Shown here piece after piece: positions 45,924-54,564 of a DNA stretch of 64,000 nt; the stretch's first letter is position 1; the number at the start of each line of letters is the position of its first letter. This stretch comes from Adhaeribacter pallidiroseus (GTDB lineage: Bacteria; Bacteroidota; Bacteroidia; Cytophagales; Hymenobacteraceae). The notes under the pieces are model-generated. The model saw nothing but the letters and a program-made list of their open reading frames with translations, had not been told where the DNA came from and made no database searches. The stretch spans positions 2,852,001 to 2,916,000 of the forward strand of contig NZ_QASA01000001.1 of NCBI RefSeq assembly GCF_003340495.1. Direction: 5' to 3'. Position numbers and translations under genes: made by a program.

Positions 45924-47480
45924 TTAATTTTTTTGATCTAAGGGTAAGGTTGTCGCATCGTACCGGGCCGTGGTAAAAACAATTTGCGGAGCTTCGCGCT
46001 GGGGCTCGTATTCTATTATATTACGTTGGTGCAAGTATTCTAAAGATTTACGGACGGCAGCTTCCGGCGTCCGTAAATAATCAGCTAATTGGCGTTCGTT
46101 AATTTTTACAAAACCGGTGTACAGGTTGCCGCCATACACACGTAATAAGGCTTTGATTAAGGGGTCGAATTCTGGATGAGCTACCTGAAATTTGTAAATT
46201 TCTTCGTGGCTCACCGCAAAATACACTTTAGATGGCGCATAATAAGCTTCATTTAGTTGCAACAAGCCTTCGGTTTCGAGTTTCCGGATAGCATGGTGTA
46301 CTTCTAAAGCTTTTAATTGATACGTGCGGGTAAAATCTTCTATCTGAAAATTATACGATACCAGCTCGCCGCTCCCCACCGCTATCTGGTAATAATTAGC
46401 CAACGCCTGGTACACGCGTTTTAGAGTTTCAACGGGTGGGTGGGCTTCGGCTACTTTGGATTGTAAATCAGCAGCGTCGGCGGGGCCCAGCAATACGGTG
46501 GCGTAGGCGTACCGGCCATCGCGCCCGGCCCGACCGGCTTCCTGGTAGTAAGCCTCCAGGGTTTCGGGTAAATCCAGATGAACCACTAACCGCACATCGG
46601 GTTTGTCAATACCCATCCCAAAGGCATTGGTAGCTACTATTACGCGGGTTTTGTTTTCAATCCAGCTTTGTTGGGCTTTATTCCGTTCGGCGAATGATAA
46701 ACCAGCGTGGTAAATACCCGCAGCGACTCCTCGGGCGTGCAACCATTTAGCAATTTCTACGGTTTGGCGCCGGCTGCGCACGTAAACAATTGCACTACCG
46801 GCCACATTTTTTAAAATTCCGAGCAGCCGCCCGGTTTTATCTTCGGTAGGTAAACAGGAATAAGACAAGTTGGCCCGGGCAAAGCTTTGCTGAAAAACCG
46901 GGCTTTTACGAAATAATAATTTTTCCTGGATATCTTTTTTAACCAGTTCGGTGGCTGTAGCCGTGAGGGCTATGCTGGGCACGGCGGGCAGTAGCTCCCG
47001 CAAAGCCGCTATCTGCAAATAAGCCGGCCGAAAGTCGTAGCCCCAAGCTGAAATGCAATGCGCTTCGTCGATGGCCAACAAAGCTACCCGCATGCGTTTA
47101 ACTCTTTCCTGGAAAATAGCGGTTTGAATTCGCTCCGGCGACAAGTACAAGAATTTTACTTTGCCGAACACACAATTATCCAAAATAATATCGATTTCGT
47201 GTTTGTTAAGCCCAGAATGAATAGCTACAGCCGCAATATGCCGTTTTTGTAATTGCTCAACCTGGTCTTTCATGAGCGCAATCAGCGGCGAAATTACCAG
47301 GCAAACTCCTTCGCGCACTAAAGCAGGCACCTGAAAACAGATAGACTTTCCGCCGCCGGTGGGTAATAAAGCTAAGGTATCTTGTCCGGCTAAAACCGAC
47401 TGAATGATTTCTTCTTGTAATGGCCGGAACGCGGGGTACTGCCAATATCTCTGTAATATCTGATGAATAGTAGGCTCCAA
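45924..47480 (-). CDS. recQ: RecQ-family ATP-dependent DNA helicase (helicase core)
   Basis: 518 residues. Superfamily 2 helicase core: FRPLQEEIIQSVL (Q motif region), LALLPTGGGKSICFQVP (Walker A), AIDEAHCISAWGYDFR (DEAH), TATATE, VYVRSRRQTVEI and QEAGRAGRDGR. RecQ unwinds 3'-5' in recombination repair. The frame stops at TAA 45924-45926, seven A's after LDQK. The zinc-binding part follows in another frame (45565-45903). The start is TTG at 47478-47480, since no ATG lies near, with a TATTTTTG -7 element 21 bp upstream. Confidence 0.9.
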   Translation of the reverse strand: MEPTIHQILQRYWQYPAFRPLQEEIIQSVLAGQDTLALLPTGGGKSICFQVPALVREGVCLVISPLIALMKDQVEQLQKRHIAAVAIHSGLNKHEIDIILDNCVFGKVKFLYLSPERIQTAIFQERVKRMRVALLAIDEAHCISAWGYDFRPAYLQIAALRELLPAVPSIALTATATELVKKDIQEKLLFRKSPVFQQSFARANLSYSCLPTEDKTGRLLGILKNVAGSAIVYVRSRRQTVEIAKWLHARGVAAGIYHAGLSFAERNKAQQSWIENKTRVIVATNAFGMGIDKPDVRLVVHLDLPETLEAYYQEAGRAGRDGRYAYATVLLGPADAADLQSKVAEAHPPVETLKRVYQALANYYQIAVGSGELVSYNFQIEDFTRTYQLKALEVHHAIRKLETEGLLQLNEAYYAPSKVYFAVSHEEIYKFQVAHPEFDPLIKALLRVYGGNLYTGFVKINERQLADYLRTPEAAVRKSLEYLHQRNIIEYEPQREAPQIVFTTARYDATTLPLDQKN

Positions 47481-47501
47481 GAATGGTTATTTATCGGCCG
47501 T

Positions 47502-47509
47502 CAAAAATA
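47502..47509 (-). promoter_or_regulatory. Candidate -7 element of recQ (TATTTTTG)
   Basis: TAnnTTTG on the minus strand, 21 bp from the TTG start of recQ. Confidence 0.45.
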
Positions 47510-47927
47510 AGAATTATAAATTTAAAAGAAGCCTTTAAATAATAACGAAGTACTTGAAATAATAACCATTTAAATATGGAGTGAAAATAAGTTTACTAAA
47601 ATTTACTATCTCCTTACTTCATCCTCCATCGCTTACAGAAATTTTAAAAATTCAACCTGCTACGCATAACAAATCTCTTTGCTTCTCTCCTTACAGCGAG
47701 TTACCTGAAATAGTAATATGGGTGCTAACCCAGCCTTTAAAATATTATTCCAAGAGATATTCGCGACTGTTTTTTACATTAACACCTTCGTTAACATGTC
47801 GATATAGGTTTAAATTTCAATCTCGAACATATAATACCGGCAAAACTTTTAGTAGATTTTTACTGATGCATCAGTATTGTGTCCTATTTGTATATTGATT
47901 ATTTTAACGGGAACAATCAATCAATCT
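47510..47927. other. Intergenic region, recQ / subtilase
   Basis: About 420 bp between divergent genes, A+T-rich, without a credible gene. The plus-strand frame 47581-47898 has no coding look. Confidence 0.35.
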
Positions 47928-49118
47928 ATGAAAGAAAAACACATTATTTTACGACTTGCTCGGGCTGCTTCGCGCGATCTTTTTCTGGGTAGTGGGATGG
48001 CCACCACGAGTGCCACCGAATCTTTAGCAGCTGGATTAACGGTAGAGATTGAGGAAATCGACCGAAACCGGATTTCTGCTTTATCCCGTCATTCGGATGT
48101 GATAGCAATAGCCCCTTCCATTCCCATGAAGTTAATAGAGCCGGTCGCGGTACAAGACTTGGACGAGTCTACTTCGTCGGAAGTTGCCTGGGGAGTTCGG
48201 GCCGTAGGTGCCGATACCTCCCCTTTTACCGGTAGCGGAATTGTGGTAGCGGTGCTCGATACCGGCATTGATGCTGCGCACCCGGCATTTGCGGGCGTAA
48301 GTATCATCCAGAACGATTTTACAGGCGAGGGCAGCGGCGACCAGCACGGACATGGTACCCATTGCGCCGGTACGATTTTCGGCCGAACCTCGGACAATGT
48401 GCGCATTGGGGTGGCTCCCGGTGTCGAAAAAGCTTTAATCGGCAAGGTATTAGGCTCGCAAGGTGGGTCCAGTGAACAAATTGTGAGTGCTATGCAATGG
48501 GCCGTTGATAACGGAGCAAACGTTATTTCCATGTCTTTGGGTATGGATTTCCCGGGCCTGGTAAAGCGGTTACAAGATAATGGCTTCCCCACGGAATTGG
48601 CTACCTCCCGGGCACTGGAAGGCTACCGGACTAACGTGCAGCTCTTTGAGCGCTTAGTAGCCTTGATAAACGCGAAAGCTAATTTCTTACAAACCACCCT
48701 GGTAGTAGCTGCGGCTGGTAACGAAAGCCTGCGCGATACAAATCCGGATTTTGAAATTGCCGTGAGTCCGCCGGCCGTGGCCGAGGGCATTGTTTCGGTA
48801 GCGGCGCTCGGCGAAGATCCGGATGGGCTGGTAGTGGCTAATTTTTCGAATACCGGAGCCACCGTATCCGGCCCCGGCGTGAATATTATGTCGGCTAAAA
48901 TGGGCGGGGGTTTTGCGTTAATGAGTGGTACCAGTATGGCTACCCCGCACGTGGCCGGCGTAGCGGCTTTATGGGCCGAAAAAATTAAAACAACCGGCAT
49001 ACTTAGTCCTGCTCAACTAGCGGCTCGATTAATTGGTTCGGGTACCAGCCTGGGCTTAAAAACCGGCTTTGATCCATTTGATATAGGTTCTGGTTTGGTT
49101 CGCGCGCCGCAGATGTAG
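47928..49118 (+). CDS. Subtilisin-like S8 serine protease, no signal peptide seen
   Basis: 396 residues from ATG 47928, preferred because the upstream 17 residues of the open frame look unrelated. The triad is clear: Asp in VVAVLDTGID, His in QHGHGTHCAGT, Ser in MSGTSMATPHVAGV. The oxyanion Asn lies in VAAAGNESL. Residues about 1-75 fit an I9-like inhibitor/propeptide region, after which the core begins. A cleavable signal peptide is not evident, so it may be cytosolic or exported by another route. It lies between recQ and an amidase without operon links. Confidence 0.88.
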   Translation: MKEKHIILRLARAASRDLFLGSGMATTSATESLAAGLTVEIEEIDRNRISALSRHSDVIAIAPSIPMKLIEPVAVQDLDESTSSEVAWGVRAVGADTSPFTGSGIVVAVLDTGIDAAHPAFAGVSIIQNDFTGEGSGDQHGHGTHCAGTIFGRTSDNVRIGVAPGVEKALIGKVLGSQGGSSEQIVSAMQWAVDNGANVISMSLGMDFPGLVKRLQDNGFPTELATSRALEGYRTNVQLFERLVALINAKANFLQTTLVVAAAGNESLRDTNPDFEIAVSPPAVAEGIVSVAALGEDPDGLVVANFSNTGATVSGPGVNIMSAKMGGGFALMSGTSMATPHVAGVAALWAEKIKTTGILSPAQLAARLIGSGTSLGLKTGFDPFDIGSGLVRAPQM

Positions 49119-49543
49119 GAAAAATGGCCTTAGTTGTTGGTTTATAACCTGAAAGCAACTGCGAGTAATTCTTTAAAAACAAACTAGCAACTTAAAATTG
49201 CAGCCATTTAATAAGACATACTATTTTTTTAAATTTTTCCTGTTGGCGATAACAAGGAACTATTTATATTGAACATAACCCATCCAGATCGGTCATTCCA
49301 GAAGAATCTAACTAGCCATAAATTTAATAGGATTCTTCTGGAATAACGGTTAATAAGAGTTTAGAAGTGCTTTAGTATCTTTCCGGAGAATGCATTATAG
49401 GAGCATATTTCTTTAAATTTTAAAATTCAATCTTATTCCTTTCCTTTGCTATTGCTGCAAAAAAGCTCTATAACACAATAATTATTCCGCGGTACTTTCT
49501 TATTACTATTTCCAAAAGTATCTTTCTTACAAAATAAACGCGC
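49119..49543. other. Intergenic spacer with a long inverted repeat
   Basis: 425 bp without a gene. It contains the 14-bp inverted repeat at 49295-49344 (separate entry), a TTTTTTAAATTTTT motif at 49225-49238, and TATCTTTC near 49519 that could be a -7 box of the amidase gene. Confidence 0.4.
49295..49344. repeat. 14-bp perfect inverted repeat ATTCCAGAAGAATC
   Basis: Arms ATTCCAGAAGAATC (49295-49308) and GATTCTTCTGGAAT (49331-49344) with a 22-base loop. No T-run follows, so it is not a normal terminator. It lies 177 bp after the subtilase stop and about 200 bp before the amidase. Confidence 0.7.
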
Positions 49544-51181
49544 ATGAACAGAAGATACTTTTTAAAAAATACAGGCTTAGCGGGGCTAGTTTTGCCAACA
49601 ATTTTGGTAAGTTCTTGTCAACCGGGCACCTCTCAACAAAAATCTACCAACAACGCTGCTAGCGCTGATTCTGATAATTTTGAATTAAACGAAGTTACCG
49701 TAGCAGACTTGCAACAGAAAATGGAAGACGGTACCTCTACGTCCCGGTCTATTACCCAGATGTACCTGGATCGTATTAAGGCCATTGATCAGGCTGGTCC
49801 TCACTTAAAATCCGTTATTGAAATAAATCCTGATGCACTCCGCATAGCCGATACTTTAGATCAGGAGCGTAAGGCCGGTAAAGTAAGAGGCCTTTTACAC
49901 GGTGTTCCGGTATTGATTAAAGATAACATCGACTCGGCGGATAAAATGGCTACCTCGGCGGGTTCTATTGCCCTGGCAGAAAACCATGCTACCAAAGATG
50001 CTTTTGTAACAGCTCGCCTCCGCGAAGCCGGTGCCGTTATTTTGGGAAAAACCAACCTCAGCGAATGGGCTAATTTCCGGTCCACGCGGTCGGCAAGCGG
50101 CTGGAGCAGCCGGGGTGGTCAGACCAAAAACCCTTACGTGCTGGATAGAAGCCCTTGCGGCTCCAGCTCCGGTTCGGGCGTAGCCGTTGCCGCTAACTTG
50201 TGCGCCGTTGCGGTAGGTACCGAAACCGATGGTTCCGTGGTTTGTCCGGCCGCGATCAATAGTGTGGTAGGTATTAAACCTACGGTAGGTTTGGTAAGCC
50301 GTTCCGGTATAATTCCAATTTCTAAAACCCAGGACACGGCTGGCCCGCTGGCTCGCACCGTACGCGATGCTGCTATTTTATTAGGTGCTTTAACCGGCAT
50401 TGATCCGGCGGATGCCGTTACCCAGGAAAGTACCGGTAAAACGCTGCGGGACTATACTCCTTTTCTGGACGTGAATGGTTTACAAGGCAAGCGCATTGGG
50501 GTAGAAAAAGCTTTTTTGGAAGGCCACGAAGATGTTACTGCTTTGCTGCAGAAAGCCTTAGCTGTACTTAAAAGTAAAGGAGCTACCATTGTGGAAGTAG
50601 AAATAATTAAAAAAATGCGGGAACTAGGGGACGATGAGTACAAAGTGCTGCAATACGAATTTAAAGACGGCTTAAACAAGTACCTGGCCCAGAGCAAGGC
50701 TCCGGTAAAATCTTTACCAGAACTGATAGCTTTTAACAAAGCCCACGAAGATCAAGCTATGCCTTTTTTTAAACAGGAAATTTTGGAAAGCTCCGAAGCA
50801 CTCGGCGACCTGAACAGCCCGGAATACTTGGCGGCTCTCAAGAAAAATGTTATCACTTCGCGTAATATCATTCAAACGGCAATGCAGAAACATAACCTGC
50901 AAGCCATTTCGGGTCCTACCTACGGACCATCGTGGTGCATTGATTTAATTAACGGCGATTCTTCGGGGACTCCGGGTTATAGTTTATCATCGCCAGCGGC
51001 TATTTCGGGTTTCCCGCATATCACGGTACCTATGGGCCAGGTAGATGGTTTACCCATTGGGCTCTCCTTTTTTGGTACTGCTTACACCGAACCCGAATTA
51101 ATTAAACTGGCCTACGCTTACGAACAAGCCTCCAAAACCCGGGTAGCTCCAACTTTCAAAAAAACGACCATACCCGCTTAA
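49544..51181 (+). CDS. Amidase-signature enzyme, exported
   Basis: 545 residues. The N-terminus MNRRYFLKNTGLAGLVLP is Tat-like (RR-x-FLK), and ILVSSCQPG is a lipobox, so it is probably a Tat-exported lipoprotein. The amidase signature Ser-cisSer-Lys is present: Lys in PVLIKDNIDSADK, the cis-Ser and nucleophile in PCGSSSGSGVAVAAN and TETDGSVVCPAAIN. It likely hydrolyses an amide in the periplasm; the substrate is unknown. Length exceeds the core by the leader and a linker. ATG at 49544; tRNA-Glu follows 160 bp later. Confidence 0.88.
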   Translation: MNRRYFLKNTGLAGLVLPTILVSSCQPGTSQQKSTNNAASADSDNFELNEVTVADLQQKMEDGTSTSRSITQMYLDRIKAIDQAGPHLKSVIEINPDALRIADTLDQERKAGKVRGLLHGVPVLIKDNIDSADKMATSAGSIALAENHATKDAFVTARLREAGAVILGKTNLSEWANFRSTRSASGWSSRGGQTKNPYVLDRSPCGSSSGSGVAVAANLCAVAVGTETDGSVVCPAAINSVVGIKPTVGLVSRSGIIPISKTQDTAGPLARTVRDAAILLGALTGIDPADAVTQESTGKTLRDYTPFLDVNGLQGKRIGVEKAFLEGHEDVTALLQKALAVLKSKGATIVEVEIIKKMRELGDDEYKVLQYEFKDGLNKYLAQSKAPVKSLPELIAFNKAHEDQAMPFFKQEILESSEALGDLNSPEYLAALKKNVITSRNIIQTAMQKHNLQAISGPTYGPSWCIDLINGDSSGTPGYSLSSPAAISGFPHITVPMGQVDGLPIGLSFFGTAYTEPELIKLAYAYEQASKTRVAPTFKKTTIPA

Positions 51182-51296
51182 TTTTTTTAAATTTTAGACC
51201 TAAAGGGAATTAGTCTGGAACTCCTGGGTTTGTTTAGTTTATGTATAACGGGCTAGATGATGTTGTTCCAATTTGGTAAAATTTTAAGTTAGATAT

Positions 51297-51327
51297 TTTG
51301 ATTAGTTAAACTGTTCTTTTACATTTG
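51297..51327 (+). promoter_or_regulatory. tRNA-Glu promoter, Bacteroidota type
   Basis: TTTG at 51297-51300, a 19-bp spacer, then TACATTTG at 51320-51327. This is a perfect -33/-7 match with standard spacing, 17 bp before the tRNA. Confidence 0.78.
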
Positions 51328-51344
51328 CACCACTAAATTTAAAT

Positions 51345-51416
51345 GGCCCGTTCGTCTAGGGGTTAGGACCTCAGATTTTCATTCTGGTAACAGGGGTTCG
51401 ATTCCCCTACGGGCTA
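51345..51416 (+). tRNA. tRNA-Glu (TTC)
   Basis: 72 bases. The acceptor stem GGCCCGT / ACGGGCT pairs throughout with a G-T at the end. The D arm (GTCTAGGGGTTAGGAC), anticodon stem CAGA / TCTG around the loop TTTTCAT (anticodon TTC), and T arm (GGGGTTCGATTCCCC) are all intact. The 3' CCA is not encoded. The discriminator base is A. Confidence 0.96.
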
Positions 51417-51423
51417 CTTACCA

Positions 51424-51456
51424 AAGGGATATGCTTCCGGCGTATCCCTTTTTTTA
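51424..51456 (+). terminator. Terminator of tRNA-Glu
   Basis: AAGGGATATGC / GCGTATCCCTT with one wobble, followed by a long T-run. Confidence 0.84.
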
Positions 51457-52348
51457 TGTCTTATTTCTTTTGAAAACAGTTCTATTGGCTCGGAGAAGCT
51501 GTACGAAACTTTTCCAGGCCATTTTTAGGATTTAACGCTTGTCGGTCTTTTTCTACCGCTGGTTTCGTGACATAAAACAAGAGCCTATATATCCTCTCGG
51601 GCGCAGCAAAATCAATCCACTGCTCCCCGCGTTTACTTCCATGCCCAATCCTTTCAATCGTTTGGTTATCCTTCAAGCATCCGAAGCGTTACGGCTAAAG
51701 CACTCTCCTTAATTACTCGTAGGCAATTCCTGCTTTTTTTGTTAGCTTTCATGTACTTCAATAATTTCTAAAACTGGGGCCGATCAACGATTCTCGCGCA
51801 ATAACCTTTTTTTAAAGAGAAGACTACTTCAAGGTTCTTAAACTTACAAGGCTGTTCTAAACGCGCTCCTATTAATCCCGGAGGCTACAACCTGTATCAG
51901 CTTGTTCCGGAGGCTCACGCGCGTACCTATAATGACTTTCTTTTTCACCTGGCCTCAACTTCGAGCTTGGCAAATTGGTAAAGCTTGTCCCGAATTTGTT
52001 TTATTGCTTGTTCTGAATAAGTCTTCCGGCTTTTTTGGTAACATTTAAAAAGCAACTTAGCCTAGGCCATTCTCCCGGTTAAGCGCGGGGCCTTTTGGCC
52101 TTTCTGAAAAATTTTGAGAACTTTCTGGCAATTTAGTGAGGAGTAAAGATTTCCATTTGTATAAGCACTGTTTCAGGTTAAGTTTTATTCTTTTCTTTAA
52201 CAGTTCTATTTTTGAGAAAACTGACATACCCGGTAGAGTAGTAGGCTGGTAAACAAGAAGCCGATAGGTACTTGCGGCAAGTGTAAACACCTAGAGAGCA
52301 AATTACCCAAAAAACTTCGGAAAAGGTAAGCCTAAGGTTTTTCAAAAG
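51457..52348. other. Gene-poor region after tRNA-Glu
   Basis: About 890 bp without a believable gene. Two small minus-strand frames exist (51482-51676 ending LNPKNGLEKFRTASP, and 52057-52290 ending RPKGPALNRENGLG), both of odd composition. No tRNA 3' repeat was found downstream. It may be decayed DNA. Confidence 0.35.
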
Positions 52349-52390
52349 GAAAGCCGGATAATACTAAAAATGTTTCCGGCTTTCTTCTTT
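52349..52390. terminator. Hairpin, likely terminator of the alginate-lyase-family gene
   Basis: GAAAGCCGGA / TCCGGCTTTC, 10-bp arms with a 16-base loop and T-rich flank on the plus side. It lies about 110 bp after the stop of the minus-strand gene at 52492. Confidence 0.5.
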
Positions 52391-52491
52391 CAGTAATTTA
52401 GCTCTCAAAACTAATGCTTTTTTTAAAAAACGGCTTAGTTTTACATATTCGCGATTATAAGATCATAATAGATCAATCATCCACCTTTAGT

Positions 52492-53712
52492 TTATTGGTA
52501 CCGCGATGTTAAAAGCTCTAGGTAAGCTCCTGCTACAAAGCGGGTATGGGTCGCGGAAAGTTGCGTATCCAGTTTAAGATCTTTGTAAATGGCAGAGGCT
52601 ACCCGGGCCATGGGTGTCAGGTACTCCGGTTTAAAAAGACCAATTTGCTGGTAAGGCCAAACTTTAGTTTTAGCCCCGTAGGGTAACATCCACTGTAACG
52701 CTTTTTTGAGGCTCTTGCCACTGGTTGAAGTATAGTCCCATAGATTGATCCCGGCGCTTTCGGCCACACTCGCCAGGCTAAACCAACCATCTAAATTCTT
52801 ATTGCAGTACGTCCATGCATTCGTGCGGACCAACTCCAGCACTTGTTCGCCGTTTACTCCCAGCTGAGTCTCTATTCTTGGAAATGTTTGTTTTTCGATC
52901 AGAGCCTTGGCTAAGGTTTTATTACCCACAAATAAAGCGTAAGTGATTACCTGCAAGTCGTAATAAGTACCAATGTTATTGGGAGCATTACTTGCTTTTT
53001 TACCCCACTCGCTCGTCAACATCCAGGTTAAATATTCACTAAACCAGTTCTTTAAGGCTTCGTGCTTGGTAGATGTCCAGGATTTTGAACCTACCAAAAG
53101 TTGTACGCCATCGAGCAGTTCCGGTAAATGCTCGGAGTCAACGGTACAGGTTCCGTAAACTGTCAGATCTCCTCTTATCGTTTGCGCATATTTTAAATTA
53201 GGATTCATGCGGGTAGCGCTGTTGAGGAAAAACACTTCCAATAATTCGGTAGCTTTTTGGGCATATTTTTCCTCATTGGTATAAAAATAAGCCAACCCTA
53301 ATAAGCGAACATCCTGACTTAGAGCCTGAAGGTACGAATTGTCTTTTACTTCATTTACCTGTGGGTTCGTCTGTCCATCCTTGCGAATGTAAGGTAAACC
53401 CGTAGCGGTATTGGGGTTAGGCCACCAGTAGGGAGCTAAACTCATGTAATCATGGGTATCGCCACTGAGCGGAGCAATAGTTTTATTGACAATAGTATAA
53501 GGTTCCCGGGTGAGAATGGGAGTAGCGGCATAGACAATTATTCGCCGCGCCGCTAAACAAGGTTCATCATTTGCGGCTATTTTCAATTTATTTTGTAGCA
53601 ACAATTCCCCATTCATTAGAAAAGTGTTGGGCTTTATTTGGGCCGAAAGGGAAATGGAAAAATTAAAGGAGAAAAGAAGTAAGAAAAGTAAGGTGAATAG
53701 CGGTTTTTTCAT
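52492..53712 (-). CDS. Alginate-lyase-superfamily protein
   Basis: 406 residues with signal peptide (about 1-24, LSAQ). The (alpha/alpha) toroid family marks are APYWWPNPNTATGLPYIRKDG and RGDLTVYGTCTVDSEHLP. The region aligned with the catalytic His block NNHGTxYD of this superfamily reads NNIGTYYDLQ, with Ile in place of His. If the alignment is right, the active site is altered. It is expected periplasmic or secreted. No polysaccharide utilisation partners lie around it. A clear promoter is 28-55 bp upstream. Confidence 0.82.
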   Translation of the reverse strand: MKKPLFTLLFLLLFSFNFSISLSAQIKPNTFLMNGELLLQNKLKIAANDEPCLAARRIIVYAATPILTREPYTIVNKTIAPLSGDTHDYMSLAPYWWPNPNTATGLPYIRKDGQTNPQVNEVKDNSYLQALSQDVRLLGLAYFYTNEEKYAQKATELLEVFFLNSATRMNPNLKYAQTIRGDLTVYGTCTVDSEHLPELLDGVQLLVGSKSWTSTKHEALKNWFSEYLTWMLTSEWGKKASNAPNNIGTYYDLQVITYALFVGNKTLAKALIEKQTFPRIETQLGVNGEQVLELVRTNAWTYCNKNLDGWFSLASVAESAGINLWDYTSTSGKSLKKALQWMLPYGAKTKVWPYQQIGLFKPEYLTPMARVASAIYKDLKLDTQLSATHTRFVAGAYLELLTSRYQ

Positions 53713-53739
53713 GGTAAATACATTTCTTGTTTTACGTTA

Positions 53740-53767
53740 CAAAGTTACAACCGAATGGGAAAGTCAA
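53740..53767 (-). promoter_or_regulatory. Promoter of the alginate-lyase-family gene
   Basis: On the minus strand, TTG (53765-53767), a 17-bp spacer and TAACTTTG (53740-53747) match the Bacteroidota consensus; the -7 box is 27 bp from the ATG. Confidence 0.6.
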
Positions 53768-54564
53768 GCAAGGCGTAATGTAAATTAAAATTGTACTTTT
53801 TTGTTTTAACACCTGTATAAAAATTCTTTAAGAGGGCATTAAGGTGTTTTTACCATTTACACATTATAAACAATTTTATAAATAGAGCATCCAACAGCAA
53901 TGCCGTAATACCTAATTTATTAATGAAAGGAAAGTAAGAATTGATGCAGCTATTGATAAATTGGCAGCAAAATAGTAGGCAATACCCAGGCCTTTATCTC
54001 TTAAATTAAAGTAGAAGCTTGCTGGTTAAAATGCGTCCTTAAAGCAGTTGAATAAGAGAAAACTTTGGCTAAAACCGTGGCTTTGGGTATATATTTATAA
54101 CGTCGTTTTTTGAGAAATTGCCGAACCAGATAAATCTTATCAGCTACCCCAAATGGCTGGTCAACGACCAGCCTGCACCTATTTTTAAAAAATTAGTTCC
54201 CACTGCCAACCTAGACTATACCCATTAAAGAATTTTCTGGTCGGCAACTGTCGCCGCTCACAGCCGGTCTTAAGCTTACGCAGCAGCGCCGCTACAATGC
54301 TACTTTTGCTTACTTTATTACCGGTAGTTAATTAGAAGGCAATATAAGTAGTTGGTCGTTTTTAGTTGTTCGTTGTTAGATCGTTAATAAATTAATAATC
54401 AAGTACTTAAACTCAGGTTTTTATCAACTTAATTTTGTCCTGTTACTTACCTATTAATAAACACCGGCATAAGTACGTTATCAGCCAGATAGTTTTATGT
54501 TGCTTGTGTGTAGATGATAAATTTTGAAATTTAAATTAATTTTCTAACGAGGTTGGCAATAATT
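53768..54564. other. Gene-poor region with possible relic
   Basis: About 800 bp without a gene. Two start-less minus-strand open frames run in succession (54185-54331, ending GYSLGWQWELIF, and 54001-54192, reading GVADKIYLVRQFLKKRRYK). They join if one frame shift is allowed, suggesting a decayed gene. A perfect 8-bp hairpin GGCTGGTC / GACCAGCC lies at 54155-54173. Confidence 0.35.

Noticed and set aside
47581-47898. 105-aa plus-strand frame before the protease
   Set aside because: A+T-driven frame with mixed hydrophobic and serine-rich content and no motif.
51345-51416. tRNA-Glu as attachment site of an integrated island
   Set aside because: No copy of the tRNA 3' end was seen downstream and no integrase lies in the window.
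51482-51676. 64-aa minus-strand frame after tRNA-Glu
   Set aside because: No recognised motif, odd composition; kept only as part of the gene-poor region.
52057-52290. 77-aa minus-strand frame before the alginate-lyase gene
   Set aside because: GTG start, no motif, basic composition; not enough support for a gene.
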